A DNA stretch of 64,000 bases from NCBI GenBank assembly GCA_036260935.1, contig DATALQ010000051.1:1-64000 (forward strand), given 5' to 3'. Shown here one piece after another: positions 57,110 to 64,000 of the stretch. The stretch's first letter is position 1. Every line of letters begins with the position of its first letter. Position numbers and translations under genes: made by a program. Source of the stretch: JAEYOM01 sp036260935 (GTDB lineage: Bacteria; Bacillota; Clostridia; Acetivibrionales; DTU013). The notes beneath the pieces are model-generated. The model had not been told where the DNA came from. It was given only the letters and a program-made list of their open reading frames with translations, and did not search any database.

Positions 57110-58411
57110 TTATTTATTTTTAAGATTAAACCACGCGTCGAGTCCCGGATAAATTGCGGCTTCGCCAAGTTCCTCCTCGATCCTGAGCAGTTGGTTATAT
57201 TTTGCGACACGGTCGGTCCTGGAAGGTGCCCCGGTCTTTATCTGGCCCGAGTTTGTGGCCACCGCGATGTCGGCGATCGTAGCATCCTCGGTCTCACCGG
57301 ACCTGTGCGATGTGACTGCCGTATACCCGGCCCTGTTTGCCATCTGTATAGCATCGAGCGTCTCCGTAAGCGTACCTATCTGATTTACCTTGATCAGTAT
57401 GGAATTAGCCACTCCAAGATCGATTCCTTTTTTCAGCCTTTCGGTATTAGTCACGAAGAGATCGTCTCCAACAAGCTGTATCTTGGTCCCAAGTCTTTGA
57501 GTCAGAAGCTTCCAGCCCTCCCAGTCCTCTTCCGCCACACCGTCTTCAAGCGAGATGATCGGGTATCTTTCAGCAAGATCCGCCCAAAAATCAACCATAT
57601 CCTCTCTGGTTTTCCGAATGTCCGATTTCCAGAAATAATAGGTACCGTCTTCCTGATACATTTCGGAGGCGGCGGCGTCTATTGCTATCCTGAAATCCTC
57701 TCCCGGCTTGTAGCCCGCCTTTTCGACAGCTTCTATTATGACTTTTATCGCTTCCTCGTCATTTTTAAGATTGGGTGCAAAGCCGCCCTCGTCCCCGACT
57801 GCAGTGGAATATCCCTTGGAGCTGAGCACCTTTTTCAAATTGTGGAATACTTCCGCGCACATCATGAGAGCATTCCTGAAGCAATCGGCTCCTACGGGCA
57901 TTATCATGAATTCCTGTATGTTCACGCTGTTGTCGGCATGCTTTCCTCCGTTTATTATATTCATCATCGGAACCGGCAGCATTTTGGCATTTGTACCGCC
58001 TATATACTGATACAAGCTTAAGCCCAGTGTTTCCGCGGCGGCCTTGGCGACCGCGAGAGAAACGCCGAGTATGGCATTGGCGCCAAGCTTGCTTTTATTA
58101 TGAGTTCCATCGAGCGTTATCATTTTCCGGTCGATTGCGACCTGGTCGAATACGTTCAAACCCTCGATCTCGGGAGCAATTATCTCGTTTACATTCGAAA
58201 CGGCATTGAGAACCCCTTTTCCGAGATATCTGCCCGAATCGCCGTCCCTTAGCTCTATTGCCTCGAATGCTCCGGTCGACGCTCCCGACGGCACCGCTGC
58301 CCGGCCTATGAAGCCTCCTTCAGCGATCACCTCCACCTCGACGGTCGGATTGCCCCTGGAATCCAGGATCTCCCTTGCAAAAACGCTCTCGATTTCAAGA
58401 TATTGTTTCAT
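57110..58411 (-). CDS. eno: Enolase
   Basis: The protein has 433 residues from ATG 58411, with GGAGAG upstream; the open frame upstream of it is not part of the protein. It starts IESVFAREILDSRGNPTVEVEV, contains the mobile loop PSGASTGAFEAIELRDGD, the acid/base residues around GDEGGFAP and the Mg ligands SLEDG and GDDLFVTN, and the signature ILIKVNQIGTLTETLD. It converts 2-phosphoglycerate to PEP. The MITE-like element abuts its 3' end. Confidence 0.97.
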   Translation of the reverse strand: MKQYLEIESVFAREILDSRGNPTVEVEVIAEGGFIGRAAVPSGASTGAFEAIELRDGDSGRYLGKGVLNAVSNVNEIIAPEIEGLNVFDQVAIDRKMITLDGTHNKSKLGANAILGVSLAVAKAAAETLGLSLYQYIGGTNAKMLPVPMMNIINGGKHADNSVNIQEFMIMPVGADCFRNALMMCAEVFHNLKKVLSSKGYSTAVGDEGGFAPNLKNDEEAIKVIIEAVEKAGYKPGEDFRIAIDAAASEMYQEDGTYYFWKSDIRKTREDMVDFWADLAERYPIISLEDGVAEEDWEGWKLLTQRLGTKIQLVGDDLFVTNTERLKKGIDLGVANSILIKVNQIGTLTETLDAIQMANRAGYTAVTSHRSGETEDATIADIAVATNSGQIKTGAPSRTDRVAKYNQLLRIEEELGEAAIYPGLDAWFNLKNK

Positions 58412-58564
58412 TTTCAACTCTCCTCTCCTAATTCTTTCATCCGTTGTTTTATTACCAGTATTTTCCATTATATCACAGGGATATGCTGCCGGTATATGTC
58501 CGTATATTATATTCCGGTTTATTTTAACCACAAAATTTATAAATAAAACCATTTTGTTTGCAAT

Positions 58565-58590
58565 AAAAAAAGCGGGAGCTTCATCCCGCT
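58565..58590 (-). terminator. Terminator of the ABC export operon
   Basis: On the minus strand GCGGGA / TCCCGC followed by seven T; the last sense codons and stop of the ATPase gene form the first arm. Confidence 0.93.
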
Positions 58591-59564
58591 TTGTCAGTCT
58601 TTCCATCATCATCGTCTCTCGGTGCGTAAAGTACCACTCTATCTCCGTCGAGTTCCACCTTTATCTTGTTCCTGCCCTTCAAACCGAGGGCATTGATGTA
58701 GTCCGACGGGATCTGCAGCCTGCCTGCCCGGTCAAGGACCGCAAGCTCCTCGTGGGTCTCATCGCCGTGGTTGCCGAACAACCCGCTGCCTAGCTCGGCA
58801 AGTTCCTCCGCGTAGGATTTCTTACGTATAAATTCACTGCTGGTTCTGCCGTCCCTTATCGCTACCACCCTGTCTACCTTTTGCGACACCTGTCTGTCAT
58901 GAGTAACGATGACGACTGTAACACCGAGCGTAGTATTGAGTTCTCGGAATACGTCCAGCACCGCCGCCGCGGTTCTGCTGTCAACAGAGCCCGTCGGTTC
59001 GTCGGCCAGAAGCAGCTTGGGATTGTTTGCGAGCGCTATGGCTATTGCGACACGCTGCTGTTCGCCGCCTGAGAGCTGACTCAGCTTATTGTTCCTCCTG
59101 TTGAGAAGCCCGACCAGATCAAGCAGTTGGAGCGCTCTGCTTCTTTTGTTACCCTTTCCCGTGAGGTTCATGGGCAGTTCGACGTTCTCCTGCGCAGTCA
59201 GATATGGTATCAGGTTTCTTGCGTTATTTTGCCAGATAAAACCTACAGTGTCCCTCTTATACCTTATAAGCTGCTGGTCATTGAATTTCAGCAGATCGCG
59301 GCCATCCACAAGCAGCTTGCCTGCCGAAGGTTTATCGAGGCCTCCGAGCATATTGAGCAGAGTAGACTTCCCGCTGCCGCTGTTGCCTATTATCGCCATA
59401 AGCTCGCCCGATTCTACCGTGAGGTCGAGCCCCTGCAGCGCAACAACCTCGATATCCTTCGTTTTATATATCTTGACAAGGTTTTCGCATTCAATCATTT
59501 TGGTATTTTCAGCCTGAGGCTCATCTTCCTTTACAAGCCCGTTGTCCATATTGTCAAACCGCAT
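58581..59564 (-). CDS. MacB-type ABC ATPase fused to a C-terminal AbrB/SpoVT DNA-binding domain
   Basis: The protein has 327 residues. Residues 24-245 are a complete LolD/MacB-type ATPase: Walker A GNSGSGKS (60-67), Q-loop Gln112, signature LSGGEQQ (164-170), Walker B LLLADEP (184-190) and switch His222. Residues 272-315 form a swapped-hairpin AbrB/SpoVT domain (LAVLDRAGRLQIPSDYINALGLKGRNKIKVELDGD). An acidic Asp-rich end follows. Its start overlaps the upstream ATPase gene by 11 bases; a start at Met23 is an alternative. It is the last gene of the operon. A transport ATPase that may bind DNA is unusual. Confidence 0.92.
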   Translation of the reverse strand: MRFDNMDNGLVKEDEPQAENTKMIECENLVKIYKTKDIEVVALQGLDLTVESGELMAIIGNSGSGKSTLLNMLGGLDKPSAGKLLVDGRDLLKFNDQQLIRYKRDTVGFIWQNNARNLIPYLTAQENVELPMNLTGKGNKRSRALQLLDLVGLLNRRNNKLSQLSGGEQQRVAIAIALANNPKLLLADEPTGSVDSRTAAAVLDVFRELNTTLGVTVVIVTHDRQVSQKVDRVVAIRDGRTSSEFIRKKSYAEELAELGSGLFGNHGDETHEELAVLDRAGRLQIPSDYINALGLKGRNKIKVELDGDRVVLYAPRDDDDGKTDKAG

Positions 59565-60234
59565 CGGTTATCTCACCATCCTCCAGCGTAAGCACATGAT
59601 CTGCTATATCTATCATACTAGGGTCGTGCGTAGTCATAACAACTGTAAGTCCCTCGATCTCAACAAGGCTCTTGAACAGCTTTACGACCTGAAGGCCCAT
59701 ATGTGTATCGAGTTCTGCCGTAGGTTCGTCTGCAAAAACGATTTCGGGTCTGTGGGCTATGGCCCTGGCGATGGCGACCCTTTGCTGCTCACCGCCCGAG
59801 AGTTCCTGAGGCCTGTGATTCATCCTCTTTCCCAGACCGACCAGCGACAGGCATTCTTTTGCTCTTTCACCTCTGCCCCTGGCAGGAATGCCGGCTATCC
59901 TCAGTCCGAATTCGACATTTTCATAGGCCGACATCATCGAAATCAACGCCACCGACTGAAACACGAAACCCATGTGCTTTCTTCTTATTTCGTTTTTGGT
60001 GTGCTCTCCCGCGTGAGTGATGTCTGTTCCGTTGAACCTGATGATGCCCGAATTCGGCTTGTCGAGGGCGCCAAGCAGGTTTATCAGCGTGGTTTTACCC
60101 GAGCCCGAACGTCCCCTCAGTATAGTCAGCTTTCCCTTTTCTACTTCCAGTGAAACATTTTTCAATGCGTGGACCGTTACACTGCCGGACTTGAAGTCCC
60201 TTACGAGCTTATCGGTCGTGATTATTTCACTCAT
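59554..60234 (-). CDS. ABC exporter ATP-binding protein (MacB/LolD type)
   Basis: The protein has 226 residues from ATG 60234, with AGAGGAT upstream; longer in-frame starts have no site. Walker A GRSGSGKT (41-48), signature LSGGEQQ, Walker B IVFADEPTAELD and switch His (TTHD) are all present, so it is a competent ATPase. It starts 5 bases after the FtsX-like permease stop. With the second ATPase it could form a heterodimer serving the permease. Confidence 0.95.
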   Translation of the reverse strand: MSEIITTDKLVRDFKSGSVTVHALKNVSLEVEKGKLTILRGRSGSGKTTLINLLGALDKPNSGIIRFNGTDITHAGEHTKNEIRRKHMGFVFQSVALISMMSAYENVEFGLRIAGIPARGRGERAKECLSLVGLGKRMNHRPQELSGGEQQRVAIARAIAHRPEIVFADEPTAELDTHMGLQVVKLFKSLVEIEGLTVVMTTHDPSMIDIADHVLTLEDGEITDAV

Positions 60235-60239
60235 ATATA

Positions 60240-63134
60240 TCAATCCTCTCCGAGTTTGACGGCCTGGTCTATCCTGATACCGGAGATTATCTTCCAAAGC
60301 GTCAGGAAACCCATAAGCAGCATCGTTCCGATGACCGAATAAATTTTGATGTAGTCGGAACCGTCCGACATGACTTTGAACGGAGGCACCTGATCCGCCG
60401 AGCTGTATACTATCTGAAGCAGGGGAATGAACAGATCTCCTGCAAGGCCTCCTACAACTATACCCATTATTATTGCAGCACCGGATACAAATACCTGTTC
60501 ACATGCGAGCATCCCTATGACCCTCGTCAACGACATGCCCATCGCACGAAGTATACCGAACTGCAGCACACGGTCCTGTATGGAAATGATCCAGTAAATC
60601 AGGAAGCCCAACATGCTTATTAGCATGGCCGCTACGAAGCCAAGAGTGAGCATTCCGTTCATTCCCTGTATCATGGCGTCGTTTTTCATCTTTACGATTT
60701 CCTGTTCCATGTATTTAATATCGTCCAGCTGAAGATCCCTCTTGATCACATCGTCATTGATCTGCTTGTCTGTAGCGCCGTCCGCCTTTTTCAACCATAC
60801 CTCGTAGGGCGACAGGGCCATTTTGTTCTGTATATAATCCAGATTGGCTACAACAAGTCCGGGAGCCTCCTTGCCCTGCTCGGGGGGATTCGGATTATAC
60901 GTAGGCCAGTAGTCAATAAATGCAAATATGGTACCTTCCAGGTAGCCTTGTTCGCTCCAGGTGATATATATGGTATCTCCCAGAGACAGCTTGTATTTCT
61001 CCTTCATGTCGGTCGAAACCAGAAAAGCCGTCGGTGCGTCCGTCATCAGGTTAATGTAGTTGTACCAGTGAGGCTTCAGCAAATCCGGCCTGAACCAGGC
61101 TATCTTTGCAAACTGGTCAGGGATTATCCCCATAATGTTTACATTCTCGACTAAATCACCCGACGTCTGCACAGCGCCATTATTAACCCTGATTACCTTC
61201 GTTGCCATCGAGGTTCCCGCAAGAGACGAATATTTGGAGTAATCGGGTTCTATATACCTTACCGGCATCGGCGACGCTGCCTCCTTGGCAAGCGCTTCTT
61301 GTTGCTGCGCCGACAATATGGCTTTCTCCGGAGGCCTGGTATCCTTCCAGGCAGCCAAAAGTCTGACGTCTGCCCCAATCGAATAACTGATCTTATCCTC
61401 GATATTCTGGTTGATCGTTCTCGCCGAATTTGCATTGAACAGACCGGTAGAAATGGCCAGAATGATGAAAAGCATCAGGAATTGTTCCTGGCCTCTGGAT
61501 CTGCCTACCTGTATAAGCGAAATGTACATCGCCGGTGACCAGACCTTCCTGCCCAGCCAGTATACGAAGCTTATAAGGTACGGGTATATCCTGATGAACA
61601 AAAGGCCCGCACCGACAACGAATACTGTGGAGGTCAGGAAGAGCAGAGGATCTATTTGAAGATCGTTTGCTTTGACACCTGTAGTTGCAAGTATTTTTTG
61701 CTGCTGCTGATACCTGTAGAGTCCGTATCCTGATATTAGCAGCAGTACTATATCAAAAAAGAATTTCTTCCAGACGGGCGCTTTCCTGGACCTCGATTTA
61801 TCCTGTTTATGCTTTACTATCGTTGTGCGCGATGCGGCTATGACCGGTGCAAGCATTGTGACTATAAGGAATACCACCGCGGCGAATGAGTAAGCTATTA
61901 CCTTCGGGCTTAAAGATACAGGCAGAGCGGTTCTCTGAACAAACTCGAGGAAGCCGTTGGACGAGCCCAGTATTGTACAGATGAACATACCCACAAGCGG
62001 GCCGAAAATAAACGCCACCACGCTTATAAGGGAGCTTTCCAAAAGATAACTCAGAAAGATCTGTCCCATGCTCGCGCCTCGGCTCTTCAATACCGCTATG
62101 CCGTTCTCATCATGCCTTACTATCAGCTGAGAGACCATGAATATGTAAAACACAAGCATTATGAGGACCGGTACTGTCAAGACCCAGAGCATCGTACGAA
62201 GTTGGTTGGCTCTTTCGTTATAATCCTTCAAAATGGCGCTGATAGGCATACTGAAATCGATACTGCCCCTGTACCTGGAGTACCATCTGTTTTGTTCGTT
62301 GAATATTCCTGCGATCTTGGAGAGATTTTGCAGCGTGATCTTATGATAATCCAATGCACAGTCCCACCGCGCTTCTGTTACCAGACCGTTTGCATCCGAC
62401 AGGAATTCCTTGCCGAACAGCTTATAATCCATCATCAGTTCCTGGTTGTGTTCGTTTATACCAACCGACCAATATGCATCGTTATCACCTTTCACGGTGT
62501 ATACGCCGACTACCTTTACCCTGCAAAGCTCCTTGTAATCCTCCGTAGGATCCATTATGGGGTAAACCTGGTCAAGCAAAAGATTAAGGCCCTTCATTGC
62601 CTGCTGGTTTACTATGACCTCATATACGCCGTCTACCGGCTCAGCTGCGAACAATCTTCCGTTCGTCAGTTTTATATGATCTTGCAGGCCGGATAGCGTG
62701 CCCAGTTGTATGTACATCATGTCCGAGTCATCATTCTGGTTCTTTTTAGTCGCAGGGGTATAGAGGTTTCCGAGTTTGAAGCCTTGTGAAAAAGTCATTA
62801 CAGGCAGGTCGAACTGCGGGATCTTCTCCGACATTATCTTTTTGTCGAAGAAGCGCGCCGCATTGACTCTGTCTTCAGGTTTGTAGTTATAATTTAGCTT
62901 CGCCCGAACATCATACTGTCCGGGGAAATTACCCGTTTTCACCTGGTAATTTTCAAGATCCTTTATAAGCATCCTCTGCAGGATACTGTCCGTATATATG
63001 GGGATACAGCTTACCAGAGCCGTAGCCAATATCGAACCTAATAGCAGGCATATGACCATCCACAGGTTGCTGAACATCCTGCGAAGTACCATCTTCAGCA
63101 AATAGAACGCCTCCTGACCGAATTGCTGCATCAA
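60240..63134 (-). CDS. Large FtsX/MacB-like ABC permease
   Basis: The protein has 964 residues. A membrane helix near 20-43 is followed by a large outer domain (about 45-310), then a cluster of helices (about 312-565), a second outer domain (575-810) and three final helices (818-843, 865-895, 925-950). The FtsX-type core is recognised by RHDENGIAVLKSRGAS and DRVLQFGILRAMGMS preceding helices. It probably works by mechanotransmission, exporting lipids, peptides or antibiotics, or shaping the envelope. It starts 29 bases after the adaptor gene. Confidence 0.9.
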   Translation of the reverse strand: MMQQFGQEAFYLLKMVLRRMFSNLWMVICLLLGSILATALVSCIPIYTDSILQRMLIKDLENYQVKTGNFPGQYDVRAKLNYNYKPEDRVNAARFFDKKIMSEKIPQFDLPVMTFSQGFKLGNLYTPATKKNQNDDSDMMYIQLGTLSGLQDHIKLTNGRLFAAEPVDGVYEVIVNQQAMKGLNLLLDQVYPIMDPTEDYKELCRVKVVGVYTVKGDNDAYWSVGINEHNQELMMDYKLFGKEFLSDANGLVTEARWDCALDYHKITLQNLSKIAGIFNEQNRWYSRYRGSIDFSMPISAILKDYNERANQLRTMLWVLTVPVLIMLVFYIFMVSQLIVRHDENGIAVLKSRGASMGQIFLSYLLESSLISVVAFIFGPLVGMFICTILGSSNGFLEFVQRTALPVSLSPKVIAYSFAAVVFLIVTMLAPVIAASRTTIVKHKQDKSRSRKAPVWKKFFFDIVLLLISGYGLYRYQQQQKILATTGVKANDLQIDPLLFLTSTVFVVGAGLLFIRIYPYLISFVYWLGRKVWSPAMYISLIQVGRSRGQEQFLMLFIILAISTGLFNANSARTINQNIEDKISYSIGADVRLLAAWKDTRPPEKAILSAQQQEALAKEAASPMPVRYIEPDYSKYSSLAGTSMATKVIRVNNGAVQTSGDLVENVNIMGIIPDQFAKIAWFRPDLLKPHWYNYINLMTDAPTAFLVSTDMKEKYKLSLGDTIYITWSEQGYLEGTIFAFIDYWPTYNPNPPEQGKEAPGLVVANLDYIQNKMALSPYEVWLKKADGATDKQINDDVIKRDLQLDDIKYMEQEIVKMKNDAMIQGMNGMLTLGFVAAMLISMLGFLIYWIISIQDRVLQFGILRAMGMSLTRVIGMLACEQVFVSGAAIIMGIVVGGLAGDLFIPLLQIVYSSADQVPPFKVMSDGSDYIKIYSVIGTMLLMGFLTLWKIISGIRIDQAVKLGED

Positions 63135-63163
63135 CCAGCGAGCAGCATAGTAATCGTTGATCC

Positions 63164-64000
63164 TTATTTGACTATGACGAGTTCCCCTTCATCCAGGCCG
63201 CTGAGAACCTCTACCTGGGTGCTGCTTTCAACACCCGTTTCGATATCTCTTTCTTCTCTTATGTTGTTCTTTAGTACATTTACGAATCTTCTGGCGCCGA
63301 AATTGTTGATTACCTGCCTTGGCAATACAATGACACCGCTGCGCTTCTCGAGAGTGAGGCTTATCATTGCAGTCTGTCCTATCGTTGCATCCTTCGGCAG
63401 ATTATCGACCTTGAGCTGAACCGACTTTTTAGCTTCTTCGCTTGCGTCATCCGGAACCTCTGAAGGAGTCATGACCACTTCGGCAGGATACTGCTTTTTA
63501 TCCATATCTATCGTGGCTTTCATGCCGAGCTTGAAATTGTTTACCTTGTCACCAGAATAACGTAGTTGGAGCTGTGTAGGATCCGCTACCCTGACTATGG
63601 TCGTGTATGCGTTCACGTATTCTCCAAGCTTAATATCCGTTATGTATACGACTTCGCCGTCTATAGCCGCTGTAAGCTTGGTCCTCTCATATTCTTTCTT
63701 AAGGCTGTCAAGCCTTATCTGATTCGACTCAACATCGAACAAGGCCATCTCCATTTCGGACTTGCTTCCGCCCTCTATGTCATAACGAGTTTTGGCATTG
63801 TCATATACGAGCTTTGCCCTTTTTAACGCTATCTCCTGCAATTGTATGTCATTAAGGATCGTGTCGGTCTCGAGTTCGGCCAGAAGATCTCCCTTTTTGA
63901 CTTCGTCCCCGAGCCGTACCTTGACGGACTGAAGCCTGCCGCCCCTGTCCTTGTAGAAATGATCGTTCTGGGATACGGATACGAAAGCGCCTGTGCAGGT
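63164..64000 (-). CDS. HlyD/RND-type periplasmic adaptor subunit, 5' end beyond window
   Basis: The last 278 codons are present and the frame stays open to the window edge. The biotinyl-lipoyl half-motif VKVRLGDEVKKGDLLAEL is near the visible start, then a helical hairpin, then VVYITDIKLGEYVNAYT for the second half-motif, and a beta-barrel domain (MKATIDMDKKQYPAEVV, IGQTAMISL). MacA-like adaptors in Gram-positives link to MacB-type permeases. It is the first visible gene of the export operon. Confidence 0.92.
   Translation of the reverse strand, partial: TCTGAFVSVSQNDHFYKDRGGRLQSVKVRLGDEVKKGDLLAELETDTILNDIQLQEIALKRAKLVYDNAKTRYDIEGGSKSEMEMALFDVESNQIRLDSLKKEYERTKLTAAIDGEVVYITDIKLGEYVNAYTTIVRVADPTQLQLRYSGDKVNNFKLGMKATIDMDKKQYPAEVVMTPSEVPDDASEEAKKSVQLKVDNLPKDATIGQTAMISLTLEKRSGVIVLPRQVINNFGARRFVNVLKNNIREERDIETGVESSTQVEVLSGLDEGELVIVK

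Noticed and set aside
58412..58612. N-terminal 67-codon extension of enolase
   Set aside because: The enolase family begins at the MKQYLEIESVFAREILDSRG region with a ribosome binding site just before it; the upstream frame is merely open.

Overview
The window looks like a chromosomal segment of a Gram-positive, probably anaerobic member of the Clostridia (Firmicutes). The signs are strong AGGAGG-type ribosome binding sites with frequent GTG and TTG starts, a T-box leader, a three-SLH cell-wall protein, a type III glutamine synthetase, the IreB-RuvX-DUF1292 cluster, a YesM/YesN-type two-component pair beside a sugar ABC transporter, and lipoprotein signals throughout. I cannot name genus or species.

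Positions 1-10,970 are accessory. After the start of a truncated ArsP-like permease comes a tRNA-Pro(CGG) gene. Its 3' end is repeated, with decay, at about 3757, 9551 and 10911, and the last copy also carries the tRNA's own terminator. This is the pattern of successive integrations at one tRNA. Between the copies lie remnants of a tyrosine recombinase and an S24-type repressor, a small membrane protein, a lipoprotein, a short-chain dehydrogenase, a HigBA-like toxin-antitoxin operon with a palindromic operator, a large secreted lectin/lipase/RTX protein, a two-gene module containing a CD3324-family HTH protein, and a nuclease-like gene preceded by four 62-bp hairpin repeats.

Positions 11,000-28,900 hold a pyruvate-kinase C-domain-like protein, a lipoprotein esterase, an Rh-type ammonium transporter, a 1346-residue SLH protein with internal duplications, and a DJ-1/PfpI protein. 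Next comes a complete carbohydrate-uptake locus (sensor kinase, AraC-type regulator, binding protein, two permeases, no ATPase). An unusual 848-residue PEP/pyruvate-binding-domain protein follows.

Positions 29,000-44,400 are mainly metabolic. They contain glnN with a terminator in its leader, then a T-box-controlled aspS::gatC-gatA-gatB operon in which GatC is fused to AspRS. A TadG-like protein, a GH42 beta-galactosidase, a KimA-like potassium transporter, an acetylornithine-type aminotransferase and a rubredoxin-domain protein follow. The GH42 enzyme here and the GH27 alpha-galactosidase at 46.5 kb are plausible partners of the sugar transporter.

Positions 44,400-64,000 carry a YerB-like lipoprotein, a PilZ protein, a cupin sugar-isomerase/GH27 pair, the IreB/AKR/RuvX/DUF1292 group, mtaB, a His-less HPr-like protein, DUF523, rnr, an HD-domain protein, secG, eno and a MacB-like export system. 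In that export system one ATPase carries a C-terminal AbrB-type DNA-binding domain. Two intergenic fold-back elements (50.25-50.37 kb and 56.84-57.10 kb) are not explained by genes.
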